Counted from the first letter of the stretch, positions 45,870 to 54,883 are shown. The stretch: 64,000 nt of DNA from Stigonema ocellatum SAG 48.90 = DSM 106950 (GCA_016903675.1 JADQBA010000007.1:70551-134550), one strand, 5' to 3'. Numbers and translations are program-made. Notes: generated by a model from the letters alone, not told the origin.

Positions 45870-46673
45870 CTCTATACGATTTATCCGATTTGCGGGCTTT
45901 TAGCTTTTGGGGCACAAACACTTACTAATGATGAGTGGAAAATTCTGAATCGGCTGGCTGAATTACTTCCAGAAGAGCGGATGCATAGACTGATCGCAAA
46001 TGTCCAACGCTTTTGCTTTCGCGAATATTCAGATGTACCTATCCCACCCAGCCAACGTCAGCAATTATTTAACCGTCTGGGGCAATACGGCATTTGGCTC
46101 GCTTACACTCTGATTCGTTCTGGTGTCAATAATCAAGCACAACTCACTGATGAACTGCTCAAACGCAGTGGTATTCCCCAATTACGTGACCTAATTATTT
46201 CTCATTTTGGTCATCGATCCTACTTAATCAAACTCGGTAAAGTTTTGCGAGAAATTAATGTCGCTAGTTTTCAAGCACGGCAAAATCTACACGGAAAACA
46301 GCGGCAGATTGTCGAAGAAATTTCAGGCTTATTTGAAGCGCTGGAAGCTCAAGAGCATGGCTTTGCTGAATTGGGAGTCCTGCGAAATTTTTATGAGAAA
46401 AAATTAAACTTTGATGCTCATGAAGTGAAACAACTTTTAGAAGTAACAGGAGAATTTGGTACTTCTTGCGGCGAAAGATTGGGATTAGGAGAACGTGCCA
46501 TTATAGAAGAAATGCTGTTTGTAGCCAAAGAAAGAATGCACTCTTGGCAAGAGAAGGAATCTGACTATTTGGGGAGCGATCGCACATCCACTAATGCTGC
46601 TGGAGTATTAACCCGTTCTTACGAGCGCATTCTCTATCGTCTTCAAAAGGCAAAAGAATATCTCTATTTATGA
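45870..46673 (+). pseudogene. Dynamin-like GTPase, C-terminal fragment
   Basis: The segment GLLAFGAQTLTNDEWKILNR and the following helical part (LPPERMHRL-like, REYSDVPIPPSQRQQLFNRL, ELLKRSGIPQLRDLIISHFG) resemble the C-terminal stalk region of cyanobacterial dynamin-family GTPases of about 700 aa. No GTP-binding P-loop (GxxxxGKS) is present. The frame is open from 45789, but that part is read antisense to the Uma2 fragment. Without the GTPase domain it cannot work as a dynamin. The family assignment is from memory of the pattern and is moderate. Over 260 intact codons remain. Confidence 0.6.
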
Positions 46674-46701
46674 GAAGAGCACTAGACTTGTTTGAAAAGG
46701 A

Positions 46702-47255
46702 TTAAAAAGAATCTGGAAGTAGGAACGATGCAATTAGGACTTACGCACTTTACAAATTGACCATTATGTGAATATCAAGCTGATTAAAATGATTTCCTTG
46801 CACAGCCTCGTTCCCAGGCAGAGCCTGGGAATGCATTTACAGGAGGCTCTGCCTCCGATGATCCACAGGAGGCGGAGCCTCACCGGAGAGCATTACAAGG
46901 CAGCAGCCCTGTAACGAGGTAGATACACAATTGTGTTTTTCTGTCAATGCCTAAGTCCTAGCAATATCCGTATCTCATGGTTTTTTGACTGCGCCTGCAT
47001 CCGCCTGGGACTTGAAGTCCCAGGCTAATAGCTTAAGTCCTCTAAAAGAGGACTATTAGGAGTTGTGAAATTAATGTATTTTTTTTGACTCTTTATTTGG
47101 TTATTTGTGATTTATACTGAGAGGTGCAAGATATCAGTCTGGGAACAACTTCGTTGCATCTGTTGTCGGGATGCCAAACTTAACTGTTGAGGGTAGGACG
47201 GAACAAGAAGCCATCGCCAACGCAAAAGCTGCTGTAGAATCCCAATTAGCAACAA
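46702..47255 (+). pseudogene. Antitoxin-like gene copy split by an insertion
   Basis: The 5' piece 46702-46734 (TTAAAAAGAATCTGGAAGTA...) matches the leader and start of the intact gene at 48645. The 3' piece 47131-47255 matches its codons from about SGSNFVASVIGMPNL to the LESQLAT region. About 395 bp of repeat sequence lie between. The remainder of the gene and the VapC toxin are absent. It is a broken second copy of the antitoxin-toxin locus 2 kb away. Confidence 0.7.
46735..46965. mobile_element. MITE-like insertion
   Basis: The ends are imperfect inverted repeats (TAGGACTTACGCACTTTACA at 46735 and TGTCAATGCCTAAGTCCTAG near 46945-46964). The inside contains a member of the GAGGC/GCCTC hairpin family (46806-46918). 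The word GTGCGTAAGTCCTAG also occurs at 29755. It interrupts the antitoxin copy just after its start codon. Confidence 0.55.
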
Positions 47256-47256
47256 G

Positions 47257-47438
47257 TTACATCTTAGACCTGTTTTCAAAATTTATAGTGTTATCTAGCT
47301 CAACATAGAGAACGCGATTTATCATGTCGCGTCCAGATTTCAATTCGGCAATTATTGCGTTGATAGCTTTTTCAACAACAGCAATTTGCTCTTCACGTAG
47401 TAACGCACCATTGCAGATAAAGACAATACCAGCATGAC
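47257..47438 (-). pseudogene. DUF5615 (PIN-like) toxin, C-terminal fragment
   Basis: The minus strand reads HAGIVFICNGALLREEQIAV, then NAIIAELKSGRDMINRVLYV and a TAA at 47257-47259. This resembles the C-terminal half of DUF5615 PIN-like toxins, which normally follow a DUF433 antitoxin. The DUF433 gene indeed lies upstream on the same strand, but the N-terminal half with the catalytic acids is replaced by a hairpin repeat (47439-47585). Confidence 0.6.
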
Positions 47439-47585
47439 AGGGCTATTTCATTCTACACTCAATGCCAGGAACTCAAGTTCAAGCGAGAGAGCTACTGTCC
47501 GTTGAAACGGACGCTCATTCCTTCTAGTTCTAGTCGGCTTAAGCCGACTTCAGCTCTTAGCCTAGGAATTTATTCCTAGGCGTGC
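47439..47585. repeat. Hairpin-chain repeat between antitoxin and toxin remnant
   Basis: Members GTCCGTTGAAACGGAC, GTCGGCTTAAGCCGAC and CCTAGGAATTTATTCCTAGG are consecutive hairpins, the same family as 18262-18390. It starts with AGGGCTATTTCATTCTA, as there. It supplies the last codons of the DUF433 gene. Confidence 0.8.
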
Positions 47586-48120
47586 TTTTTCGGGCGTCCA
47601 ACGTTTGGATATGCTGTACGTTGACGTAAATAGGAGCAAATTCTATATCTTCAGAAGACAAGTAAGGATAATCTTCACGAATAACTTCTGGTGATTCACC
47701 TCGAAATAGCATTTCTCCAATATGGCGTACAGTCAGCCTAGAACCAGGGAAAACAGTCTCTCCACCCATAATATTTGGCTCTGATACTAACTGTTTTTTC
47801 CAGAGCGTAAAGCGTGTAATTAGTTCTGATAACTCCGTTTTGATCAAGTTGAGTTTTAATTCAAAGTAATTTCCTATCTCAAGGGTTGGTAAACTTTGTT
47901 CTAACGCTTCAACTAAACGTTTATATAGAAGCGCTCGATTCTCAACAGAGAATTCAAAATTTACATCTTTAAGAGCTTGTAGGTAAATCAATGCAGCAAA
48001 AGGGATGTGTGTTCTTGGAGATACAGGCGAGATAACTTTGAACTCTAGTTCTTTGTAAATTCGTTTTGTAGCTAATTGTACGAACGCGGCAGCTTCATTA
48101 GGGGTGAAAATAGTTTGCAT
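47557..48120 (-). CDS. DUF433-domain antitoxin (VapB45-like)
   Basis: This 187-aa protein carries the DUF433 helix-turn-helix in its C-terminal part (LVSEPNIMGGETVFPGSRLT, VRHIGEMLFRGESPEVIRED, YPYLSSEDIEFAPIYV), a domain shared by antitoxins of DUF5615/PIN-like toxins. The N-terminal 100 residues (NEAAAFVQLATKRIYKELEF) form a second DNA-binding or dimer domain. The last seven residues (PRNKFLG) are read from a hairpin repeat, so the natural end is lost. Its toxin is only a fragment (47257-47438), so this is an orphan antitoxin. Confidence 0.75.
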   Translation of the reverse strand: MQTIFTPNEAAAFVQLATKRIYKELEFKVISPVSPRTHIPFAALIYLQALKDVNFEFSVENRALLYKRLVEALEQSLPTLEIGNYFELKLNLIKTELSELITRFTLWKKQLVSEPNIMGGETVFPGSRLTVRHIGEMLFRGESPEVIREDYPYLSSEDIEFAPIYVNVQHIQTLDARKSTPRNKFLG

Positions 48121-48540
48121 AAGTATAATTGTTGCCTCTCAATTCATGAAATACAACATCAGCAGAATAAGATTACAAAAAATTGACAATTTCTCAAACT
48201 ATTTGTAACGCGATTTTTTAGTCTGGAGCAGAAAATAAAAACTATTTCCTAATTAGGGACTATTTTAGCATTCAAAGGGTCACACCCGTAATTTTCATGC
48301 CCTGGTAAACGCGATAGTCCGAAGGGCAGTGCTAGACGCGCAATCGCTCCTCAGCGTTATCTAGCCTTGTTGCTCTGACAACGTGTTCCATAGTCTAACT
48401 TCAAATATAGCATCCCTGATCTGAGCTACACTCATACCATCTAACTCGCGCAGCCCACTAAATATTTATCATCCATGACTCGTTGGTTTAATACCGCAGG
48501 TCCAAGGCATCGCCACACCCCTATGTTTTGTTGCCAAAAA
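48121..48540. other. Intergenic stretch upstream of the DUF433 gene
   Basis: The promoter of the minus-strand DUF433 gene should be in the first 100 bp. The rest has no recognisable gene or repeat apart from weak cyanobacterial repeat words such as GGCGATAGTCCGAAGG-like sequence near 48310. Nothing further can be supported. Confidence 0.4.
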
Positions 48541-48639
48541 ATGAGTAATATTCAAGAAAAACATACAGCAGCGATGGATTTAGCTGAAGCGGCCTTTCTA
48601 GATTATAAAATGTACATCTTAAAAAGAATCTGGAGGTAG
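48541..48639 (+). CDS. Short ORF ending in the antitoxin ribosome binding site
   Basis: This 32-aa frame, MSNIQEKHTAAMDLAEAAFL then DYKMYILKRIWR, ends at a TAG that lies within the GGAGGTAGGAACG sequence before the antitoxin ATG at 48645. The first 20 residues resemble the start of small cyanobacterial TPR-like proteins (MDLAEEAF). It may be the beginning of such a gene cut off and now acting as an upstream ORF. There is no clear ribosome binding site of its own. Confidence 0.35.
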   Translation: MSNIQEKHTAAMDLAEAAFLDYKMYILKRIWR

Positions 48640-48644
48640 GAACG

Positions 48645-48953
48645 ATGCAATATCAGGTATTTGTCTTGAGTCAATCCGGAAGCAACTTCGTTGCATCTGT
48701 TATTGGGATGCCAAACTTAACGGTTGAGGGTAGGACGGAAGAAGAAGCGATTGCCAACGCAAAAGCAGCCCTGGAATCCCAATTAGCAACGGGTAAGTTT
48801 GTGACAATCGAGGTTTATCCAAACAACCAGCCAAATGGGACGGTATCCGAGATGAGGTATGCAGGGATATTCGCCAATGATCCAACCTTTGATGATTTTA
48901 TGGAAAAACTAGCCGTAATTCGTTTTGAGGCTAATGCTGCGGAAGATGAGTAA
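48645..48953 (+). CDS. Antitoxin-like partner of the VapC toxin
   Basis: This 102-aa protein has a HicB-like fold at the N-terminus (YQVFVLSQSGSNFVASVIGM, TVEGRTEEEAIANAKAALES) and an acidic C-terminal tail that may wrap the toxin. A strong GGAGGT ribosome binding site precedes the ATG. Its stop shares a base with the start of the PIN-domain gene (TAATG), so both are translated together, as usual for toxin-antitoxin pairs. A broken second copy lies at 46702-47255. Confidence 0.78.
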   Translation: MQYQVFVLSQSGSNFVASVIGMPNLTVEGRTEEEAIANAKAALESQLATGKFVTIEVYPNNQPNGTVSEMRYAGIFANDPTFDDFMEKLAVIRFEANAAEDE

Positions 48954-49396
48954 TGATCTACGTTTTAGATACCGATCATCTCAGTCTTTATGGACGGAAT
49001 CACCCAACGGTCATAGCGCGTCTCTTGGCGGCGAGAGTGCAACTTACCACAACTGCTATTAACGTTGAAGAACAGTTGCGGGGGCGTTTGGCACAGATTG
49101 CTGAAGCCAAGGATGGATCTGCATTATCCGGTGCTTATCAGCGACTTGTGGAAACCGTCATGATGCTGTCTGAATTCAATGTTCTTCAGTACGACACAAA
49201 GTCCCATGAGGTTTATCAAGCGCTCAAGCGCTCACGCATTCGTGTCGGCACTCAAGACCTACGAATTGCCTCTATCACCCTAGCTCACGATGGTGTTCTC
49301 CTAACCAGAAATTTGCAAGACTTTGAGAAAGTCCCAGGACTCAGCATTCAAGATTGGTCAGTAAACGAAACATTGTCGAGCGATCGCCTACTTTAA
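48953..49396 (+). CDS. VapC-like PIN-domain toxin
   Basis: This 147-aa PIN-domain RNase has catalytic acids in the expected order: Asp in YVLDTDHLSLY, Glu in INVEEQLRG, Asp in VGTQDLRIAS and the C-terminal LTRNLQDFEKVPGL. VapC toxins cleave tRNA or rRNA and are held inactive by the upstream antitoxin. It is coupled to that gene by TAATG. It looks complete. The C-terminal 12 residues (VNETLSSDRLL) contain a HIP1 site and may vary. Confidence 0.9.
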   Translation: MIYVLDTDHLSLYGRNHPTVIARLLAARVQLTTTAINVEEQLRGRLAQIAEAKDGSALSGAYQRLVETVMMLSEFNVLQYDTKSHEVYQALKRSRIRVGTQDLRIASITLAHDGVLLTRNLQDFEKVPGLSIQDWSVNETLSSDRLL

Positions 49397-49419
49397 CGTG
49401 TTGCTTGCTCAATGGGAGT

Positions 49420-49647
49420 CTATGCTACAAACCGCTGCTTTATTAAAGTTGGTTCTGGCAGTGGTTCGTTAGTTGTTTCATAAGCCATAATTAGAGATTC
49501 TAGGGCTTCAATACCATTTGCAACAGCTTCCTCATAAGTATCACCATGAGTCCGCCAAAGTTGTCCAGGAAAATCAGGAAATCCTACCAAGAAGCAGTTG
49601 TCCTCTTCTGACCATTGAATCAACATTTGATACTTAAACTTACTCAT
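49420..49647 (-). CDS. hicB: HicB-family antitoxin
   Basis: This 75-aa protein with the partial RNase-H-like fold of HicB (YQMLIQWSEEDNCFLVGFPD, FPGQLWRTHGDTYEEAVANG, ALESLIMAYE) binds and blocks HicA. It has no DNA-binding domain at its end, so it is the short type. It follows hicA on the same strand, with an 8-bp overlap of reading frames. Confidence 0.9.
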   Translation of the reverse strand: MSKFKYQMLIQWSEEDNCFLVGFPDFPGQLWRTHGDTYEEAVANGIEALESLIMAYETTNEPLPEPTLIKQRFVA

Positions 49648-49867
49648 CTTCTTGCTTCTGTTGCTGTTGCTTCTGTTCTACTTCTCTTATAGCTTGCTGT
49701 ATATCCTTTTCTTGATAGGGTTTGGCGTCCGAAGCGTCCTTGCCAGAAACCGTTAGTTTTCCGGTGTACAAAGGATGTATCCAGTTTGTGTGACTTCCTT
49801 TGCCAGGGAGTTCCATAAAACCAGCTTGAAGTAGCTTTTGTTTTAGCTCCCTAATTTTCTTTGGCAT
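49640..49867 (-). CDS. hicA: HicA-family mRNA interferase toxin
   Basis: This 75-aa protein has the double-stranded RNA-binding-like fold of HicA with the catalytic His in GKGSHTNWIHP (about residue 26). It should cleave mRNA in translation. The C-terminus is Gln-rich (VEQKQQQQKQEDE). It comes first in the operon and overlaps hicB, the usual order. No strong ribosome binding site is visible before ATG 49867. Confidence 0.9.
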   Translation of the reverse strand: MPKKIRELKQKLLQAGFMELPGKGSHTNWIHPLYTGKLTVSGKDASDAKPYQEKDIQQAIREVEQKQQQQKQEDE

Positions 49868-50538
49868 GATTCAGACATGAACTATCAATCACAGCATATT
49901 AACACAAATCAGAAAGTCCCCCGCTTATCCCTCTGAAATAAGCCGCTCTAATACTGACCTGCCCAAATCAGCCTTTCCCGCTCTTGTAACCGCTCTAACT
50001 GATTAATTCTTCGTAAATGTAGGTTGGGTTGAACGCAGTGAAACCCAACACTGGCTTATATTTGATGTTGGGTTTCGTTCCTCAACCCAACCTACAAATA
50101 TTACTAACTCCGCGCCTCCTAACTCCCTCATTCACTTTTGACTTTTAGCGAACCCGAACGCGAGTGCGTCTCCCCTTGGGAGAAGGGGCTGACAGGGACA
50201 CAACTCCTTCCGCAACTTATCACGGGTGGCGAGGTAATCATTTGGCATACCTACTTATATCAAAACATGAGCGGATTTGAGTTAAAACATGAGAAATTCG
50301 AGTTACCTTCGACTTATGTAACAATCCTATTTGAATTCCAAACTGACTAGTCCTGAGAAACCCGGTAACTTCTGCGAAACCGGGTTTCTTCACGTTCGCG
50401 AATCAAATAGGACTGCTATAGCAATACTATTTGAGCTGCAAACACCTCTACCTTGTCCTCCTTGTCCCCACTCTCTTTTCCCCCTACACCCCCACACCCT
50501 TACACCCCTACACCCCTGTTTTCCTTACTCCCCACTCC
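49868..50538. repeat. Gap with palindromic repeats
   Basis: About 50020-50096 is an inverted repeat (GTAGGTTGGGTTGAACGCAG ... CTCAACCCAACCTAC). About 50355-50390 is AGAAACCCGG...CCGGGTTTCTT. Around 50330-50425 the words ATCCTATTTGA and TCAAATAGGA frame a palindrome, followed by ACACCCC tandem units to 50520. No gene is seen; short plus-strand frames here run through repeats. Confidence 0.7.
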
Positions 50539-51930
50539 CTATTCCCCTTCCGATGAAATCCAAGTCCCGTGGAATCCATAAGGTACTCGCTGGGGAATGA
50601 GTACCCGCGCCACAGGTTCCGCAGTCACATCCTGAGCATTGACGACCACTAGCTCAGAAGTCTCCTCCGTAGTATCATAAACAAAGGTAATGAGCCAACC
50701 TTCATCCTCACCACTATTTTGAGAACCACGAGGAACAAACACAGCTTCACCGCCATAGCGTCCCTGTCCAAATTCATGAGTTTCTGACTTACCACTCTGA
50801 TGGTCGTACTTAATTATACCATCAAACAACGGCAACTCACTCTTGGTCATCCTACCGGTGTAGCCATATCGTGTTTTTCGCCCCAAAAAGTTTTCATTGA
50901 CACGGGGGAATTCTGAAGCTACATCGTCCAGCATCTGCTCGCGTACAGTCCCTGTACTTAAATTAAACCGCCATTGATACAGGCGAGGGATATTGCCTTC
51001 TGGATCTGCTTGTGAATCTTGAGCCGTCAACACTGTGGTGGAATTCATCCGACAACCAATCAGCACCACCTCGTCCCCGTCCTCGTAAGCGTTGAGAGTA
51101 TGGAAAACGTAGCAAGCAGGACTCTCAAACCAGCGGATACTGCTATTATCGCCGAAACGGGGAACAATGCCAAAGCGACTGGGGCGATCGCGCTCAAACA
51201 CCATCAGAGGTTCTCCCCGCTCCATCCGTTCCTTGCTGAAAGTCAGAGGCAGATCCATAAAAATAGTATACTCTTCAGTGATGGCAAAATCATGCATCAT
51301 CACCCCCATCGGTAGGTCAATTGGTACAGTCCGCAATAGTTCACCCGTTGCTGACACCACACTGTATTGTAAGTACGGTGGCGCAAAGGAGTAGCCAAAA
51401 AACATCATCTCACCCGTAACTGGGTCTACTTTAGGATGGGCAGTGAAAGCTGAAGCCAGTTTACCATTGTAGGTGTACTCGCCAATTGTCTCTAAATCAG
51501 GAACCTTAATGGCGTGAGGCGCACCTCCTTCCCACAACGCCAATAGTTGACCAGCGTGCCATACTAGGGCAGTATTGGCAGTATTTTTGCCTATACCGTA
51601 GGGATTGTCAGCTTGTGGTGGTTCTAAAAACCCAGTCCAGATAGCCTTACCCGCTTGATTCTCTATTTCCCATCCCCTTGTCCGCACGTAACGGTTGCAA
51701 TAGGTAGCATGAGAATTACTAATTCGTACCCCATGCAACATTCCATCACCATCGAACCAATGGTACTGACCCAAGGGTGTCCACTGAGGGTTAGGACCAT
51801 TTCGCACAAACATTCCTGATAACTCGGGGGGTAGTTCACCTATGACTTCCAGAACATCTGTGGTGATTTCTTTATGTACTGGTGCAAAGTTACCCTCTAG
51901 AAAGGGATTAACTGCTACTGTTTGTTCCAT
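50539..51930 (-). CDS. Carotenoid/apocarotenoid cleavage oxygenase
   Basis: This 463-aa member of the RPE65/carotenoid oxygenase family folds as a seven-bladed propeller with an Fe(II) held by four histidines. All four are present: FTAHPKVDP, MMHDFAIT, YVFHTLNAYE and PYGFHGTWI near the C-terminus. Segments such as SGMFVRNGPNPQW and YHWFDGDGMLHGVRI are family signatures. It cleaves carotenoids or apocarotenoids to aldehydes; cyanobacterial relatives make retinal. The length is normal, and the enzyme is probably loosely bound to membranes. The last residues (WISSEGE) read into a repeat. Confidence 0.93.
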   Translation of the reverse strand: MEQTVAVNPFLEGNFAPVHKEITTDVLEVIGELPPELSGMFVRNGPNPQWTPLGQYHWFDGDGMLHGVRISNSHATYCNRYVRTRGWEIENQAGKAIWTGFLEPPQADNPYGIGKNTANTALVWHAGQLLALWEGGAPHAIKVPDLETIGEYTYNGKLASAFTAHPKVDPVTGEMMFFGYSFAPPYLQYSVVSATGELLRTVPIDLPMGVMMHDFAITEEYTIFMDLPLTFSKERMERGEPLMVFERDRPSRFGIVPRFGDNSSIRWFESPACYVFHTLNAYEDGDEVVLIGCRMNSTTVLTAQDSQADPEGNIPRLYQWRFNLSTGTVREQMLDDVASEFPRVNENFLGRKTRYGYTGRMTKSELPLFDGIIKYDHQSGKSETHEFGQGRYGGEAVFVPRGSQNSGEDEGWLITFVYDTTEETSELVVVNAQDVTAEPVARVLIPQRVPYGFHGTWISSEGE

Positions 51931-52016
51931 TGTCTCTGTTTTTATTATAAATTATGAATTATGAATTATAAAACTTATTTTTTCATAATTCATCATTCAT
52001 CATTCATCATTCCCAT

Positions 52017-53147
52017 ATGATTCCCCTTATTTCTACTATTCCGTTGCGTCAAATGGCTTCTGGCGATCGCCTCTCGCTTCAAGTTTACAAATTCATCGGC
52101 GCTCATCCTGGCAAAAAAGTTTACATCCAATCAAATTTACACGGTGCTGAAATTGTTGGTAATGCAGTCATTCACCAACTCATTGAGTTTTTGCTAACAG
52201 TAAATGACACAGATTTAGCTGGAGAAGTTTGGCTGGTTCCTGTTTGTAACCCAATGGGTACTAACCAGCGTTCTCACGTTTTTTCCTCTGGGAGATACTG
52301 TGTCTATGAAGCTAAAGACTGGAACCGCATCTTTTGGGACTACGAAAAAGAAGCTGATGATTTATTAGCTTTTGCTAAATCTCAATTAAACTTTGAATTA
52401 GAGGCGGTGAGAAAAAATTATCTCCACAGAATTCAGGAAAAATTTGCTAAACTTTTAGAAAAGATTAATTCTCCCAGTGGCGTACCCTATACTGAACGGT
52501 TTCGCTACCAACTGCAATCTCTCAGTTTAGATGCTGACTACTTGATTGACTTACACAGTTCCACAAATCAAGCCTTAAACTATACATTCTACTTTCCAAA
52601 TCGAGAAGATAGCGCCAAATACTTTCTTCTCGACTTAGGAATCTTACTGGATGTTTATGATGGTGATGCTTTTGATGAAGCGTTTATCAAACCTTGGTTA
52701 GCACTGGAAGGTTGTTTTAAACAGCTTGGGAGAGAAATCAGGTTTGATATAGAAGCTTGGACACTAGAACTTGGCACGGGAATGCAGATGAATCCAGATT
52801 CAGTTGCCAAAGGTGTTCGGGGGGTGAAAAATTATTTAGCACACAAAGGTGTTTTAAATCTGTCTGGATTGAGTTCGGAAATTACTATATCACAAGAAAT
52901 GACTTTTGGCAACAGAAGTCAGATAACAAAATATTATGCTCCATGTGGTGGAATGATTCAGTCAAGAGTTGAATTGGGTAGATCAGTCAAAGGGGGAGAA
53001 CGGCTTTATCAAATTCTGAGCTTTAATAAAGAAGGGAAGCTACCGAGTGTGATTGATGTTGTGGCAAAACAAAATGGATTGGTTTACGATGTATCAACCA
53101 ATGAGGCGGCGAATGAAGGCGAGTTTGTCATAGGAATTTTGTCCTAG
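52017..53147 (+). CDS. Succinylglutamate desuccinylase/aspartoacylase-family hydrolase
   Basis: This 376-aa zinc carboxypeptidase-like protein has the first zinc ligands in SNLHGAEIVGN (H-x-x-E) and the third in DYLIDLHSSTN. A catalytic Glu is plausible in WTLELGTGMQ. Members of this family remove acyl groups from amino acids; the true substrate cannot be fixed from the sequence. The C-terminal 90 residues (GGMIQSRVELGRSVKGGERL) form the beta domain of this subfamily. It stands between an AT-rich palindrome and era, 47 bp upstream of era. Confidence 0.87.
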   Translation: MIPLISTIPLRQMASGDRLSLQVYKFIGAHPGKKVYIQSNLHGAEIVGNAVIHQLIEFLLTVNDTDLAGEVWLVPVCNPMGTNQRSHVFSSGRYCVYEAKDWNRIFWDYEKEADDLLAFAKSQLNFELEAVRKNYLHRIQEKFAKLLEKINSPSGVPYTERFRYQLQSLSLDADYLIDLHSSTNQALNYTFYFPNREDSAKYFLLDLGILLDVYDGDAFDEAFIKPWLALEGCFKQLGREIRFDIEAWTLELGTGMQMNPDSVAKGVRGVKNYLAHKGVLNLSGLSSEITISQEMTFGNRSQITKYYAPCGGMIQSRVELGRSVKGGERLYQILSFNKEGKLPSVIDVVAKQNGLVYDVSTNEAANEGEFVIGILS

Positions 53148-53194
53148 ACGCAGTTTATCATGTAACGAACTCATATTAAATGTAAAATAGGATC

Positions 53195-54190
53195 ATGGAG
53201 CCACTATTAACTGGTATTCAAAATGACATCTTCTCTCTTTCAGGAGAAGTAACGATTCCACAGGCTCCTCCTGGATTTAAGTCGGGTTTTGTTGGCATTA
53301 TTGGTCGTCCTAATGTCGGTAAATCTACGTTGATGAATCAATTAGTAGGACAGAAAATTGCCATTACATCCCCGATAGCACAAACTACGCGCAATCGATT
53401 GCGAGGCATTTTAACGACACCAGAAGCGCAGCTAATTTTTGTGGATACCCCAGGAATTCATAAACCCCATCATCAATTGGGGGAAGTGCTGGTGCAAAAT
53501 GCCAAAATAGCTATTGAATCTGTGGATGTGGTGTTGTTTGTGGTGGATGGAACAACCTCTTGTGGCACAGGCGATCGCTATATTGCGGATTTATTATGTA
53601 GAGATGTTGCAGACAAGGTCAACACAAGCCAAATACCAGTCATTTTGGGTGTGAACAAAATAGACCAACTCCCACAAGAAACCCAGCTTGCAGATGACAG
53701 CTATACACAACTAGCTCAGTCGCAGCAATGGCAAACAGTGAAATTTTCTGCCAAGACTGGTGCAGGATTGCAGCAATTGCAAGATTTATTGATTCAACAG
53801 CTAGAAACAGGACCATTATACTACCCACCGGACTTAGTCACTGACCAGCCAGAACGCTTTATTATGGGCGAATTGATTCGAGAACAGATTTTGCTGTTAA
53901 CTCGTGAAGAAGTTCCCCATTCGGTAGCAATCTCCATGGACTTGGTGGAAGAAACATCCACCATTACTCGTGTACTCGCCACTATTAATGTAGAACGCGA
54001 TTCCCAAAAAGGGATTCTCATTGGCAAAGGCGGAACAATGCTAAAAGCAATTGGTAGTGCAGCACGCGAACAAATCCAAAAATTAATTGACGGAAAAGTC
54101 TATCTAGAACTGTTTGTCAAAGTGCAACCAAAGTGGCGACAGTCTCGCACGCGTTTGGCAGAGTTCGGATATCGCGTAGAAGAAAGTTAA
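53195..54190 (+). CDS. era: GTPase Era
   Basis: This 331-aa essential GTPase matures 16S rRNA and the small ribosomal subunit. Motifs are G1 GRPNVGKSTL (about 38-47), G2 region TTRNRLRGI, G3 DTPGIHKP and G4 NKID. The C-terminal KH domain holds the GKGGTMLKAIGSAAREQI signature. A 30-residue N-terminal extension (MEPLLTGIQNDIF) is common in cyanobacteria. It is followed after 2 bp by a response regulator gene, so the two are probably transcribed together. Confidence 0.97.
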   Translation: MEPLLTGIQNDIFSLSGEVTIPQAPPGFKSGFVGIIGRPNVGKSTLMNQLVGQKIAITSPIAQTTRNRLRGILTTPEAQLIFVDTPGIHKPHHQLGEVLVQNAKIAIESVDVVLFVVDGTTSCGTGDRYIADLLCRDVADKVNTSQIPVILGVNKIDQLPQETQLADDSYTQLAQSQQWQTVKFSAKTGAGLQQLQDLLIQQLETGPLYYPPDLVTDQPERFIMGELIREQILLLTREEVPHSVAISMDLVEETSTITRVLATINVERDSQKGILIGKGGTMLKAIGSAAREQIQKLIDGKVYLELFVKVQPKWRQSRTRLAEFGYRVEES

Positions 54191-54192
54191 AC

Positions 54193-54870
54193 ATGTCTCA
54201 AAATACAGTCTTTCCCTTAAATCTGCCTTCATCTGCTTCTCCGTTACGGGTCTTAATTGTAGAAGATGACCCGATGATGCAACTGGGACTAGAACAGTCA
54301 TTGATGGCTTACCCACAGTTAGAAATTGTGGGACAAGCAGAGGATGGCTATTTAGGGGTACAAGCAGCACTGAAACTGAAACCTGATCTGGTAGTGATGG
54401 ATATTGGGTTACCCCGGCTGGATGGGATTGCGGCGACACAGCAAATTAAAGCAGCGCTAAGAGAAACCCATGTGGTGATGTTGACATCCCATAAAACGGA
54501 TACGGAAATTATTGCTGCACTGTCTAGCGGTGCGGATGCGTATTGTATCAAAGGGGCGAGTATAGAGCGACTATTGAACGCCATCTCTGCTGCTGTTGAA
54601 GGTGCAACCTACCTTGATCCCCAAATTGCTAGACGAGTCATTGAAAATCTCAAACCACCATCTCCCTCCGGAAACGCAGCAAATCTTTCCCAACGTGAGT
54701 TAGAAGTGTTGAAACTTATGGTAGATGGTCATAGTAACCCAGAAATTGCGGAGAAACTTTATCTTAGCCCGAATACCATAAAAACTCACGTCCGGGGGAT
54801 TATGAATAAATTATCCGTTGACGATCGCGTGCAAGCAGCGGTTGTAGCACTACGTTCTGGCTTAGTTTAG
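54193..54870 (+). CDS. NarL/FixJ-type response regulator
   Basis: This 225-aa two-domain regulator starts MSQNTVFPLNLP at 54193, right behind the era stop; the frame is open further into era but this start is natural. The receiver domain has the acidic pair EDDP, the phosphoacceptor Asp in LVVMDIGLPRLDG and the switch residues TSHK. The C-terminal LuxR-type HTH is LSQRELEVLKLMVDGHSNPE ... LSPNTIKTHVRGIMNKL. The cognate kinase is not in the window. Confidence 0.95.
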   Translation: MSQNTVFPLNLPSSASPLRVLIVEDDPMMQLGLEQSLMAYPQLEIVGQAEDGYLGVQAALKLKPDLVVMDIGLPRLDGIAATQQIKAALRETHVVMLTSHKTDTEIIAALSSGADAYCIKGASIERLLNAISAAVEGATYLDPQIARRVIENLKPPSPSGNAANLSQRELEVLKLMVDGHSNPEIAEKLYLSPNTIKTHVRGIMNKLSVDDRVQAAVVALRSGLV

Positions 54871-54883
54871 CAAGGTGAGGGCA

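Noticed and set aside
50138..50600. Plus-strand frames upstream and antisense to the carotenoid oxygenase
   Set aside because: They read through palindromic and ACACCCC tandem repeats.
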